From: JAMXLO01 sp963812075
GTDB taxonomy: Bacteria > Pseudomonadota > Alphaproteobacteria > Acetobacterales > Acetobacteraceae
Direction of reading: 5' to 3'
NCBI GenBank assembly: GCA_963812075.1
Contig: CAWETN010000010.1
Location: forward strand, 558,001-622,000
DNA length: 64,000 nucleotides
Shown here: positions 17,602 to 26,235 of the stretch, one piece after another
How the letters are laid out: each line of letters opens with the position of its first letter
How positions within the stretch are numbered: position 1 is the stretch's first letter
Program-made: the position numbers and the translations under genes
The notes under the pieces: generated by a model
Seen by the model: only the letters and a program-made list of their open reading frames with translations
Told to the model about the DNA's origin: nothing
The model's database searches: none

Positions 17602-17786
17602 GCGTTCGCCTCACCGGCAGGTTGCGCGAGGTCGAGTCCTTCGTACAGCTCGGCCAGCGGGAGTTCGATGCCGATCTCCGGCATCGCCAGCACGGCGTCG
17701 CCATCGAACTCGTAGTTCAGGTCCTGCCGTTTCTCCCAGGCGAGGAATTCGGCGAGGTTCATGCGCCGGCGCAATGCAACGTTCAT
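17598..17786 (-). pseudogene. Uma2-family endonuclease remnant with large internal deletion
   Basis: The 62-residue frame joins the two ends of an Uma2-type (DUF820, PD-(D/E)XK) protein. Residues 9-29 (MNLAEFLAWEKRQDLNYEF) match the N-terminal helix, and residues 34-55 (LAMPEIGIELPLAELYEGL) match the typical C-terminal tail. Uma2 proteins are usually about 180-200 residues, so the nuclease core with its catalytic acidic residues is gone. The join is in frame and the stop overlaps the next start as ATGA, so it may now act only in translational coupling. The family assignment rests on remembered family patterns. Confidence 0.65.
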
Positions 17787-17825
17787 GACGCTTCAGTGTG
17801 GCCACGGCGGCCGATCGGTGCAACC

Positions 17826-18929
17826 TCAGTTGAAGAACCGCGCCGGTCGGAAATCCGCCAGCGCCGCGCACGGCCGGCCGTGCACGATCTCGTCGGCCAC
17901 CGCCGCGCCGAGGAACGGCGACATGGTGACCCCGCTGTGCGTGATGGCGAGATAGTAGCCGTCCACGCGTGGCACCGGCCCGACTGCCGAGTGGCTGTCG
18001 CCGGGAATCGGCCGGATCGCCATGCGCGCCGCTTCCGGCTGCACATCGCCCAGCACCGGCAGCAGGGTTCGCGCGCGCTGCACCAGATCGCGCGCCTCGG
18101 GCATCGCGGCACTCGGGTGCGGATCGAACGCCAGTGCCGCGTCGGTGGCGTTCCAGTGCACCACCAGCCGTCCCGCGCCGTCGGGCCGCGCGTGAATGAT
18201 CGGCGAGCGCACCACGCGGCCGACCCGTGCGGCGACCGGCGGCGTGTAGACCAGGAACCCCACGGTCGGCGCGAGCGGCAGATGCAGTCCGGCATCCGAC
18301 ACCGGATCGTTCGCCCAGCGGCCGGCGCAGTTGACCACCATGTCGGCCTCGAACAACCGGCCGTCCGCCGTCTTCACGCCCGCGGTCCGGCCGCCGCGCA
18401 GCACGGTCTCCGACACGCGGGCGCCTGCGATCACCGCGGCACCGCGCGTGCGGGCGGCGCCGAGCATCGCCCCGATGTAGACCAGCGGATCGAGCCACCC
18501 CTCCGCGGGGTAATACGCGATCGGCGCGTCGCCGATCTGCGCCGGATCGATGTCGGGCTCGAGCTCCAGCAACCGCTGCGGCGAAATCCACTCCGCCGCG
18601 TAGCCCCAGCCGCGCAACCGCTCCACCTTGGCCTGCTGCGCAGCGCGTTCCGCCGGCGCCATCCACTCGACGCTGCCGCCGCCATGCCACCATGGCGCAG
18701 CGCCGAACTCCTGGGCCAGCGCGGCGTGCGCCCGCATGCCGGCGACGTTCAGCTCGTGATAGGCGCGCGGCTCCTTGTCGCTGGAATTGGTCCAGGCGAA
18801 GCTGCAGGTCGAGGTGCCGCCGCCGATGCGGCCTGCCTCCAGCACGGTGACCGAGGCGCCCGCCGCGGCCAGCCGATAGGCAACCGAGGCGCCCATCACG
18901 CCGGCGCCGATCACGATGATCCGTGGCAT
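17826..18929 (-). CDS. FAD-dependent oxidoreductase, DAO (D-amino acid/glycine oxidase) family
   Basis: A 367-residue flavoenzyme. The dinucleotide-binding motif IVIGAGVMGASVAYRLA opens the protein, followed by the VTVLEAG strand; a second flavin-contact region is MVVNCAGRWA, and the C terminus has YYLAITHSGVTMSPFLG, typical of DadA/SoxB-like oxidases. The ATG at 18929 has AGGAGG about seven bases upstream, so the upstream in-frame ATG is not needed. The gene begins 23 bases after livF ends, in the same direction, suggesting the imported solute is an amino acid or N-methylated amine that this enzyme oxidises. Confidence 0.85.
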   Translation of the reverse strand: MPRIIVIGAGVMGASVAYRLAAAGASVTVLEAGRIGGGTSTCSFAWTNSSDKEPRAYHELNVAGMRAHAALAQEFGAAPWWHGGGSVEWMAPAERAAQQAKVERLRGWGYAAEWISPQRLLELEPDIDPAQIGDAPIAYYPAEGWLDPLVYIGAMLGAARTRGAAVIAGARVSETVLRGGRTAGVKTADGRLFEADMVVNCAGRWANDPVSDAGLHLPLAPTVGFLVYTPPVAARVGRVVRSPIIHARPDGAGRLVVHWNATDAALAFDPHPSAAMPEARDLVQRARTLLPVLGDVQPEAARMAIRPIPGDSHSAVGPVPRVDGYYLAITHSGVTMSPFLGAAVADEIVHGRPCAALADFRPARFFN

Positions 18930-18952
18930 CGAGGCACCTCCTGATCCGTTCG

Positions 18953-19693
18953 TCACGTCGTATACAGCCAACGGCTGACCAGCGTCTCCACATCGTCGGC
19001 GAACGCCTCGCGCGGCCCTTCGTCGAACAGCGCGCCGGTGCGCATCACGTAGACGTAGTCGGCGATGCCGAGGGCACCCTTGATGTTCTGGTCCACCAGC
19101 AGGATCGCCTTGCCGTCGCGCGCGAGGCCGGCGATCAGCGCATAGATCTGTGCGGCGATGCGCGGCTCGATGCTGGCGGTCGGTTCGTCGATCAGCATCA
19201 CCGTGGGATCCGTGAGCAGGGCGCGGGCAATCTCCAGCTGGCGCTGCTGGCCGCCGGACAATGTGCCGGCCGCCTGGCGACGGCGCTCGGCCAGGACAGG
19301 GAACTGCGCATACGCCCGCTCGATGCGGCTGCGCGCCAGTGCGCGGTCGCGACGGAAGGACCAGGTGCCCAGACGCAGGTTGACCTCGACCGGGAGGAAC
19401 GGGAACACACTCGGCCGCTGCGGCAGGTAGGTGATGCCGAGACGGCCCATGGCGTGCGAGGCGACACCGTGCAGCGACGTGCTGCCGAATTGCATGTCGC
19501 CCTGCTGCGCCGGGAGGAAACCGAACAGCACCTTCAGCAGCGTGGACTTGCCGGTGCCGTTCGGGCCCAGCACGCAGCGCACCTGACCGGCCAGCACGTC
19601 GACCGACATGCCGTTGAGGATGTTGATGCCGGGCAGGTAGGCGGCGACCAGGTTGCGCGCCGTCAATACAGGTGTGGCGTCAGATCCCGGCAT
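18953..19693 (-). CDS. livF: Branched-chain amino acid-type ABC transporter ATPase LivF
   Basis: A 246-residue ATP-binding protein of the HAAT family. Walker A is GPNGTGKST, the signature is LSGGQQRQLEIARAL and Walker B is VMLIDEPTAS. The short form without the LivG-type C-terminal extension fits LivF. The ATG at 19693 lies inside the end of livG, giving a 14-base overlap and translational coupling. It would pair with LivG on the cytoplasmic face of LivHM. The substrate need not be a branched-chain amino acid; HAAT systems also carry amides and urea. Confidence 0.9.
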   Translation of the reverse strand: MPGSDATPVLTARNLVAAYLPGINILNGMSVDVLAGQVRCVLGPNGTGKSTLLKVLFGFLPAQQGDMQFGSTSLHGVASHAMGRLGITYLPQRPSVFPFLPVEVNLRLGTWSFRRDRALARSRIERAYAQFPVLAERRRQAAGTLSGGQQRQLEIARALLTDPTVMLIDEPTASIEPRIAAQIYALIAGLARDGKAILLVDQNIKGALGIADYVYVMRTGALFDEGPREAFADDVETLVSRWLYTT

Positions 19694-20399
19694 AGGCCCG
19701 CAGCACCTCCTGGTCATCGCGCACCTCCGCCACAGTGCCGTCGGCGATCTTCCGACCGCGCGACATGACCACCATGCGATGGACCAGGCGCTGCAAGGCC
19801 TCGATGTCGTGATCGACGATGACGAAGGTGCGGCCCTCGGCGTGCAGCCGGCGCACCAGCTCGATGATCTGGTCGCGCAGGAAGGGGTTCACGCCGGCGA
19901 ACGGCTCGTCAAGGAACAGGATCTCGGGGTCCAGCATCAGCGCACGGCCCAGCTCCAGCAGCTTCTGCTGGCCGCCCGAGAGGTTCTTGGCCTGCAGCGT
20001 TTCCAGAGCGGCGAGCCCGAGAAACCCAAGATGCCGGCGCGCCTCGCGGGTGGCGGCAGCCTTGTGGGAACGCGGCCGCGCGAGACCCGGAACCAGCATG
20101 TTCTCCAGCACGGTCATGCGGCTGAACAGCTGGGTGATCTGGAACGTGCGGCCGACACGCCAGGCAGCGAACTCGCTTGGCGAGCGGGCATCGACGCGCT
20201 GGCCGCGCAGGAAGATCTGCCCGCCGCCGGGCGCCAGGTGGCCGGTGAGCAGGTTGATCGTCGTGGTCTTGCCGGAGCCGTTCGGACCGATCAGGCCCAC
20301 CAGCTCGCCCTGCCGCACGACAAGATCGAGGTTGCTCACGGCGACGATGCCGCCGAAGCGCTTGCTGAGGTCACGTGCTTCGATCAGGGCTGCGGACAT
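19680..20399 (-). CDS. livG: Branched-chain amino acid-type ABC transporter ATPase LivG
   Basis: A 239-residue ATP-binding subunit. Walker A is GPNGSGKTT, the Q-loop region contains RTFQITQLF, the signature is LSGGQQKLLELGRAL and Walker B is ILFLDEPFAG. The FAGVNP segment after Walker B is common in LivG. It overlaps livF by 14 bases. It lies 65 bases after the Crp/Fnr regulator gene, which separates it from livM, so the ATPase pair and the permease pair may be on different transcripts. Confidence 0.9.
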   Translation of the reverse strand: MSAALIEARDLSKRFGGIVAVSNLDLVVRQGELVGLIGPNGSGKTTTINLLTGHLAPGGGQIFLRGQRVDARSPSEFAAWRVGRTFQITQLFSRMTVLENMLVPGLARPRSHKAAATREARRHLGFLGLAALETLQAKNLSGGQQKLLELGRALMLDPEILFLDEPFAGVNPFLRDQIIELVRRLHAEGRTFVIVDHDIEALQRLVHRMVVMSRGRKIADGTVAEVRDDQEVLRAYAGI

Positions 20400-20464
20400 G
20401 GGCGCGGTGGGCGACCCTACGGGCAGTGCACCAGCCGCTCAAGCGTCGGCCCGCTCGGCAAGGC

Positions 20465-21181
20465 TCATGCGTACACTTCGGCCCGGTCCCGCCGGTTGCT
20501 GCCGTGGCCTGCCGCGAGCGCGCGCAGGCTCGGGTGGTCGTGCAGCTCGATCGCGTTGCGGCGGACCTCGACCAGGCCGTCGCGTTGCAGCTGGGTCAGA
20601 ACGCGCGAGACGGTCTCGGTGGTCAGGCCGAGATTGTCGGCGATGTCAGAACGGGACATCGGCATGTGCCACATGCTCCGCCCGGAAGGCTCCATGCGTC
20701 GATCCATCTCGAGAATGAACGCGGCAACCCTTTCCAGCGATGTGCTCCGGCTCAGCAACGTCATGCGCTGATAGGCTTCATGCAGATCGTAGAGGCACAT
20801 GGCCGCCAGCCACTGGGCCAACGCGGGCTCGCGCGCGGCGAGCGCTTCGACCTTGGCGCGCGGGTAGCGCCGCAGCACGACATCGGTCACCGCCTCGGCG
20901 GTAAAGGCGTACACGTCGCGATCGTGCAGCCCGAAGAAATCGCCCGCGAAGGGAAAGCCGCTCACGTAGCGCCGTCCGTCCGGCATGAGTTCGAGCTTGC
21001 GCACGCAGCCGCTCAACACCCGACAGCAATAGTCGGCCGGCGCATCTTGCCGGTGAATCTCCTGGTCACGGTCGATGTGCACGGTTGCGCCGAGCTGCTC
21101 CAGCACTGCCGGTGCGTCTTGCGACCCCGGCCGCGACGCGCCCCGCCCTGCCGCGCCGCGAACCTCTCGTCCAATATGCAT
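20465..21181 (-). CDS. Crp/Fnr family transcriptional regulator (FixK-like)
   Basis: A 238-residue regulator with an N-terminal effector beta-roll (about residues 30-140) and a C-terminal winged HTH (SRSDIADNLGLTTETVSRVL). The segment CCRVLSGCVRKLELMPDGRR and the HTH resemble FixK/NtcA-type members. The N-terminal cysteine cluster that holds the iron-sulfur cluster of Fnr is absent, so oxygen sensing through a 4Fe-4S cluster is unlikely. The ATG at 21181 follows GGGAAAG. It sits between livM and livG, suggesting it governs this transporter, or that it was inserted there. Confidence 0.85.
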   Translation of the reverse strand: MHIGREVRGAAGRGASRPGSQDAPAVLEQLGATVHIDRDQEIHRQDAPADYCCRVLSGCVRKLELMPDGRRYVSGFPFAGDFFGLHDRDVYAFTAEAVTDVVLRRYPRAKVEALAAREPALAQWLAAMCLYDLHEAYQRMTLLSRSTSLERVAAFILEMDRRMEPSGRSMWHMPMSRSDIADNLGLTTETVSRVLTQLQRDGLVEVRRNAIELHDHPSLRALAAGHGSNRRDRAEVYA

Positions 21182-21483
21182 GTGCTTTCCCGTCCCGATT
21201 CTTTTTGCGTTCAACCCCCACGTACAATCAACACCCAACGCTCGCGTCTCCGAGCCGGACACAGTCCGGTCGGTTGGGTAGATTGCCGCCGTTTGGTTGG
21301 CCGAAGCCAAGCTGAGGGAGTTCCGATCTCCTGCCGCGTGTTCTAGCTCGCGTATTCGTGAATGGCAAGATGAAAAATGAATATAACGTAATCCAGTCGA
21401 TGAAATAGCATAATGTAACGCTGGATTAACAAGACCTCGCCGGATCGGCTTTGTTCCAGTCAGGCAACACTCGACCAGAAAGA
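21182..21483. promoter_or_regulatory. AT-rich intergenic region with inverted repeat upstream of the Crp/Fnr gene
   Basis: The 302 bases between livM and the regulator gene contain no convincing gene. The stretch around 21355-21440 is strikingly AT-rich for this genome. It holds an 8-bp inverted repeat, taatccag at 21389-21396 and ctggatta at 21421-21428, with a 24-base spacer containing TATA-like sequence. It is a good place for the regulator's own promoter and an operator. No canonical TTGAT-N4-ATCAA Fnr box was found. Confidence 0.45.
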
Positions 21484-22440
21484 TCAGCCTGCTTCGCGTT
21501 CCATCGAGCGCGGGCGCCGCTGGAACCTGAGATGCGCCAGCTGCTGCCAGGCCAGCGCCAGCAGCCCGTTGCGGGCGAAGCGCATGGTCAGCAGCAGCAG
21601 AGCGCCGAACAGCACGAGGCGCCACTGGCCGTAGCTGCGCAGCGCTTCGATGAGAAACTCCAGGCCGAGCGCCCCGATCGTCGCAGCGCCGATGCTCTCG
21701 GCACCGCCGATCACCGCCATCGCCACCACGAGGCCCATCTGATCGACCGAGCCGATGTCGGGGGTCAGGATGCCGATGTAGTGCCCATAGAACCCTCCGG
21801 CCAGCCCGGCGAAGCTCGAGGCGATGGCAAAGGCGAGAATGCGGAAGCGCACCACCTTCACGCCGGCCGCGGCGGCGGCGTCTTCGTTCTCGCGAATTGC
21901 GCGGAAAAACAGACCCCAGCGCGAGGTCACCAGCAGCAGCATGACCGCAAGCGACGCGGCGAGCAGGCCGAGGCCGAAATAGTAGTACGGAATGTCGGTG
22001 CGCCCGTGGAACAGCGGCGTCACCTCCAGTCCACCGGAGCCGCCGGTCACCTCGTTCTCCGACACGATGACGATGCGCAGCACCTCGGAGAACGCGACGG
22101 TGAACAGCGCAAGATAGGGTCCGCGCATGCGCAGACAGACGAAGCCGATGCCGCTGCCGACGACGGCGCACAGCAGCACGCCGGCCGCCATGCCGAGAGG
22201 GATCGGAATGCCGAACGTGGTGACCAGCAACCCCGAGGCGTAGGCGCCGAGTGACACGAATGCCATGTGGCCGAACGAGAACTGCCCGGCGTAGCCGGCG
22301 AGCAGCGCCCAGCTCGCGGTGACGATGGCGTAGAATATCGCCAGCACGCCGACCGACAGCCAATAGGCGTTCACCAGGAATGGAAATGCCAGTGCGCCGC
22401 AGGCGGCCAGGACCGCGCCCGCGCTACTCCATCGCGACAT
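21484..22440 (-). CDS. livM: Branched-chain amino acid-type ABC transporter permease LivM
   Basis: A 318-residue permease with about nine to ten membrane segments. The LivM signature region is ALLAGYAGQFSFGHMAFVSLGAYA near residue 45, followed by a conserved RGPYLALFTVAFSEVLRI segment and the cytoplasmic loop RAIRENEDAAAAAGV that contacts the ATPases. Its start overlaps the end of livH by 17 bases. It forms the membrane channel with LivH. Confidence 0.92.
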   Translation of the reverse strand: MSRWSSAGAVLAACGALAFPFLVNAYWLSVGVLAIFYAIVTASWALLAGYAGQFSFGHMAFVSLGAYASGLLVTTFGIPIPLGMAAGVLLCAVVGSGIGFVCLRMRGPYLALFTVAFSEVLRIVIVSENEVTGGSGGLEVTPLFHGRTDIPYYYFGLGLLAASLAVMLLLVTSRWGLFFRAIRENEDAAAAAGVKVVRFRILAFAIASSFAGLAGGFYGHYIGILTPDIGSVDQMGLVVAMAVIGGAESIGAATIGALGLEFLIEALRSYGQWRLVLFGALLLLTMRFARNGLLALAWQQLAHLRFQRRPRSMEREAG

Positions 22441-23326
22441 GCGCGCGCCCGAACAGCCCGGTGGGACGGATCAGCAGCACCAACATCAGGATGAGCAGGC
22501 TGAACGCCTGGGCGTAGGTGAGACTGCGGCTGGGATCCGGGAACAGTGCCACGAACATGGATTCCGAAACGCCGATCATCAGCCCGGCGAGGATGGAGCC
22601 GGTGACCGAGCCCATGCCGCCCAGAATGACGATGGCGAAGGCCTGCGTGTCGGGCAGCAGGCCCATCGACGGCGACAGCGAATAGATCGGCCCGACGAGG
22701 GCGCCGGCGCCGCCGGCCAGCGCGCCGCCGAGGCCGAAGGCCAGCATGTAGAAGCGCTGGGCGTTGATGCCGACGATGGCGGCGGATTCGCGCGACTGGC
22801 TGACCGCGTTGAGCGCCTCGCCCCAAGGCGTGCGGTTCATGAACCACACCAGCGCGAGCAGCATGGCGATGCCGGCGCCGCCGGCGAACACGCGGTCCCA
22901 CGCCATCACGAGGCCGCCCGCCACCGCGACGCCGGGCCAGAACGAGGGCGGGCGCAGCGGATACGGGCCATAGACGATCAGCGCCAGCGCGCGCAGGAAG
23001 ATCGAGATGCCGAAGGTCACGAGGATGCCGTAGTCGCCCTTGCGCTCGGTGGTCGGGCTGTAGAGCGGCGTCAGCAGCGTGCGCTCCACCATGATCGACA
23101 GCACGAACGACAGTGCCATCGCCACCAGCACAGCGGGCAGGGGCGGGATGCCGGCGAGTGCGATGGCGAAATACGCGAAGTAACCGCCCATCATGTAGAC
23201 TTCGCCGTGCGCGAAGTTGACGATCTTCAGGATCGAGAAGATCACCGTCAGGCCGGCGGCGATGACCGCGTAGATGATGCCGATGACCAGGCCGTTGAGC
23301 GCCTGGATCAGCAGGTAGTCGGTCAA
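22424..23326 (-). CDS. livH: Branched-chain amino acid-type ABC transporter permease LivH
   Basis: About 300 residues if translation begins at the TTG at 23326, giving the usual LivH start DYLLIQALNGLVIGIIYAV. The family motif KIVNFAHGEVYMMGGYFAY and the loop AVSQSRESAAIVGIN are present. Oddly, the frame is open upstream with no stop and continues directly into the substrate-binding protein, so as given the two would be one polypeptide. A lost stop or a small indel could also produce this. A 17-base overlap couples it to livM. Confidence 0.85.
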   Translation of the reverse strand: MTDYLLIQALNGLVIGIIYAVIAAGLTVIFSILKIVNFAHGEVYMMGGYFAYFAIALAGIPPLPAVLVAMALSFVLSIMVERTLLTPLYSPTTERKGDYGILVTFGISIFLRALALIVYGPYPLRPPSFWPGVAVAGGLVMAWDRVFAGGAGIAMLLALVWFMNRTPWGEALNAVSQSRESAAIVGINAQRFYMLAFGLGGALAGGAGALVGPIYSLSPSMGLLPDTQAFAIVILGGMGSVTGSILAGLMIGVSESMFVALFPDPSRSLTYAQAFSLLILMLVLLIRPTGLFGRAHVAME

Positions 23327-24591
23327 GGTACCCGGCTTCTTGTAGACGTACGGCACGGTGGCGAACTGCTTCGGCCACAGGATCGGCGCGTCGGACTGGC
23401 TCTGCTTCACCTCGTGGTACTGCAGGATCGACAGCGGCGCCTCGAGGAACTGGTGATAGTGCCACGCCGGTTCATGGCTGGTGGAGAACGAATACTTGCC
23501 CCGCACGCCGACATAGCTGGTCTTCTCCAGCGCGGCGATGATCGCCTTCGCGTCGGTGCCGCCGGCGGTCTTGATCGCGTCGAACAGCAGCCACGCGCCG
23601 TCGTAGCTCTCCATCACCGCGCCTGACGGATCGGCGTTGTGCTTCTGCTTGTAGGCCGCGACGAACGCCTTGGTCTTGTCGTTCCAGCGATGCCTTCGGC
23701 AGCCCGACATTCTCGGTGACGAGGTATTTGCCGGCCTCGCCGACATTCTCCCAGAAGGTCGGATCGACCGCCTCGCCGCCCGAGTTGTAGATGCCGCAGG
23801 TCGCCGTCGGCGCGAATCCCAGGTCGTGCGCCTGGCGGATCATCGGGTAGGCGCCCGCCTCGGAGTAGACGCTGAGGAAGAAGTCGAACGCCGGCGTCAT
23901 GCTCTTGAAGCGCAGGATCTGCGCGGTGAAGTCGGTCAGGTTGGGATCGGCATCCACCGCGGTGAATGCGACGTTCGCCTTGGTCAGTTCCTGCTGCACC
24001 AGCGTCCGCGCGGCCAGGCCCACGTCGTTCTTCTCGGCGATGATCGCCACGTTCTTGAAGCCGGCGGCGGCGATCCACTGGCCGATGGTCACGTCGATCA
24101 GCGACACCGCCGGGGCGTTGCGGAACACCTCCGGATAGCCCTTGGCGGTGATCTGGTCGGACCACACGTCGCAGGCCATGAACGGCGTGCCGTATTTGTG
24201 GTAACACCTCCATCTCGGCGAGCGCCACCGGGCTGTGGAACTCGCCGAACACCGCGACCACCTTGTTCTGCTGCACCAGGCGCTCGGCGGCGGTGCGGCC
24301 CTCGGCCGGCATGCCGCGGGTGTCGGCGTAGGTGATCTCCACCGGGCGGCCCAGGATGCCGCCCTGCGCGTTGATCTCGGCGACGGCGATCTCGGCGGCG
24401 TTCTTCATGTTGGTGCCTTCGGCGTAGCCGCCGGGCGGCGACAGCGGCCCGACCCAGCCGATGGCGATCGGATCGGCGGCGCGGGCGCGCCGACCCAGCA
24501 GCGGCAAGGAGGCGGCAGCGCCCGCCCCGGCGAGCAGGGCTCGCCTGGTGGGCGTGGCAAAGCTTCCCGGGGCGGCTTTGCTGGCTGTCAC
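23327..24591 (-). pseudogene. Liv-type ABC transporter substrate-binding protein, frameshifted and open into LivH
   Basis: A periplasmic-binding protein of the Peripla_BP_6 family. GTG at 24591 follows GAGGAG at good spacing. The signal region has a twin arginine (PTRRALLAGAGAAAS) ending before RARAADPIAIGWVGPLSPPGG. The frame changes near 24200 and again near 23690; the three pieces align end to end to one protein of about 415 residues. At its end (WPKQFATVPYVYKKPG) there is no stop codon before livH. It should deliver the solute to LivHM. Two indels suggest sequence errors, but the missing stop needs its own explanation. Confidence 0.8.
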
Positions 24592-24762
24592 AGGGGCACT
24601 CCTCAGATTGGTGGCGCATCCTCGCAATAAGCTGCGCTCACGCCAAGGGGAGCCGGCTGCTGTCCTTGCACTGTCACAGTCGCGCGCGTTCGCACTCGAA
24701 GCGCAACCAGTGCGGGTCGTTCTCGTTCTCCTAATGCGAACGGAACCAGGGAAGGCCCCGCA

Positions 24763-25140
24763 ATGCAACATTCGATGAAAATTATCGCAGTCGGCCTGGC
24801 GGGCCTATTGGCGGCCTGTGGCACCGGCCAAAAGGAGCGCACCACCGGCGGCGCGGCGGCGGGAGCCGCCACGGGCGCGGCGGTCGGCGCCCTGGGCGGT
24901 CCCCCGGGGATGGCGGTGGGCGCCCTCGTGGGGGGCGGCGCCGGCGCGGTGACCGGAGCAGCCACCAGCCCGAAGGATGTGAACCTGGGCAAGCCACCGT
25001 GGACCAACCCCGAGACCCGGGTTCCAACACCGAACGGCCCGGTCGGACCTGGCCACCCGGCGCGCATCTCGCGGAACGACACGTCGCGCGACCGCGATGC
25101 CGATCAGCTGAACGCGCAACAGTTGCAACAGACCCATTAG
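24763..25140 (+). CDS. Small glycine-zipper lipoprotein
   Basis: A 125-residue secreted protein. The N terminus has a short hydrophobic segment and the lipobox LLAAC with Cys near residue 23, so it should be lipid-anchored. Residues about 30-72 are a run of GAAxGAAxG/GGxxG repeats, a glycine zipper that can insert in membranes, as in osmotically induced outer-membrane lipoproteins. The C-terminal half is polar and Pro/Asn-rich. ATG at 24763 has GGAAGG eight bases upstream. A strong terminator follows at 25147, so it is monocistronic. Confidence 0.8.
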   Translation: MQHSMKIIAVGLAGLLAACGTGQKERTTGGAAAGAATGAAVGALGGPPGMAVGALVGGGAGAVTGAATSPKDVNLGKPPWTNPETRVPTPNGPVGPGHPARISRNDTSRDRDADQLNAQQLQQTH

Positions 25141-25146
25141 GCCATC

Positions 25147-25183
25147 AGGCGCCGGCAGTTTTGGCGAGTGCCGGCGCCTTTTT
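25147..25183 (+). terminator. Rho-independent terminator after the lipoprotein gene
   Basis: An 11-bp perfect stem (aggcgccggca / tgccggcgcct) with an 11-nt loop is followed by five T residues. It begins seven bases after the lipoprotein stop codon. Confidence 0.9.
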
Positions 25184-25251
25184 GCCACACTGCAGTCACA
25201 TTTTCGCCATGATGGCAACAACAGCGGCGGCAACGCGCTATATTCCCCACC

Positions 25252-25476
25252 ATGACAGCCCCAACAGTCGCTTATGCGCTTCTGGCCCGTGTAGGGAGAA
25301 TGGTCGGACCATGGCTTCCCGCAGCGCCTCTCAGGCCGGCGGGGGCGGGTTCTCCAGCGCCGTCCTGGACAGGCGCGCCCTTGGCCAGGGAATGGATCGA
25401 CGAGGAGGAATGGCTGGCAAGCCTTCCTGTCAGCCGCTGCGAGCAGTTCGGGCAGTTGTGGTGGCGGCGTCCCTGA
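25252..25476 (+). CDS. Possible small hypothetical protein
   Basis: A 74-residue frame from ATG 25252 with no recognised relative. The N-terminal 45 residues are Ala/Pro-rich, and the end is acidic then Trp-rich (WIDEEEWLASL...QLWWRRP). A TATATT box lies 10-15 bases before the ATG, too close for a standard leader, and no strong ribosome site is seen. It ends 21 bases before the DUF3126 gene, which could make them one unit. The call rests only on position and composition. Confidence 0.35.
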   Translation: MTAPTVAYALLARVGRMVGPWLPAAPLRPAGAGSPAPSWTGAPLAREWIDEEEWLASLPVSRCEQFGQLWWRRP

Positions 25477-25497
25477 AGCGGTGATACACAAACCGCC

Positions 25498-25743
25498 ATG
25501 CAGCCAGCGGATATCGCCCGAGTCGAAGCCTACCTGCGCCAGACGATCGGCAGCGACCGAATCAGAATCGACGTACCCAAGGTACGCGGCGGATCCATCG
25601 AGGTGTGGGCTGGGAAGGAATTCCTAGGAACCCTGCACCGCGACGACGAAGACGGCGAGGTCTCGTATTCCGTGCAGATCACCATTCTGGACGAGGATCT
25701 GCCGGCCGTTGCGGCGACCCCTCCGGCGACGCGTCGCCGGTAG
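25498..25743 (+). CDS. DUF3126 family protein
   Basis: An 81-residue acidic protein matching the alphaproteobacterial DUF3126 pattern: an IARVEAYLRQTIGSDRIRI opening helix and strand, then EVWAGKEFLGTLHRDDEDGEVSYSVQITILD. The function of the family is unknown. It ends four bases before the stop of the convergent receiver-domain gene. Confidence 0.85.
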   Translation: MQPADIARVEAYLRQTIGSDRIRIDVPKVRGGSIEVWAGKEFLGTLHRDDEDGEVSYSVQITILDEDLPAVAATPPATRRR

Positions 25744-25747
25744 CCGC

Positions 25748-26134
25748 CTACTGCACGGAGTAGGCAACCAGCTTTAGCAGCTTCTCCCAGTCGATCGGCT
25801 TGGACAAGACATCCAGCGCACCGAGTTCGCGCGCCTCATTGGCGATCCGGGCGTCCGGCAGGCCGGTGATCAGCAGCGCGGGGATGCTGTGCCCCGCTGC
25901 GTTCAGCGCGCGAAGCAGTGCCAGGCCCGACATTTCCGGCATCTTCTGATCGACCACGAGACAGGCGATGTCCGCCAGGTCGGGATCGTCGAGCAGCTGC
26001 TGGCCCTGCTCATAGGTCCTCACCACGTGACCCGCGGTCTCCAACAGCGCATCGAGCACATCGCGGACGTCGCCGTCATCGTCGACGATTGCAACTATAT
26101 TCGGATTGTCTGGCAGCACGTAAGTACTTCCCAT
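25748..26134 (-). CDS. Single-domain response regulator (receiver only)
   Basis: A 128-residue CheY-like receiver with no output domain. The acidic pocket is VDDD (residues 18-20), the phospho-acceptor is Asp62 (CLVVDQKMPEMSG), the switch residue is Thr90 (LLITG) and the lysine is Lys112 (LSKPID). All key residues are intact. ATG at 26134 lacks a strong ribosome site; no better start was seen. No kinase gene is adjacent, so its partner is unknown; the hybrid kinase at 39747 is one candidate only by proximity. Confidence 0.85.
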   Translation of the reverse strand: MGSTYVLPDNPNIVAIVDDDGDVRDVLDALLETAGHVVRTYEQGQQLLDDPDLADIACLVVDQKMPEMSGLALLRALNAAGHSIPALLITGLPDARIANEARELGALDVLSKPIDWEKLLKLVAYSVQ

Positions 26135-26235
26135 GAAACAGGTTGTTGCAATGACCTGACCGACACTGTGGTCAGCAGTTGCGGCGGCACCAAGGCGGCG
26201 CATCGGCCATCACGTCCTGTTGTCGGGAAAACCGA

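Noticed and set aside
17598..17786. The 62-residue frame as an intact antitoxin-like gene
   Set aside because: Both halves match the two ends of Uma2-type proteins better than any antitoxin, and no toxin gene is next to it.
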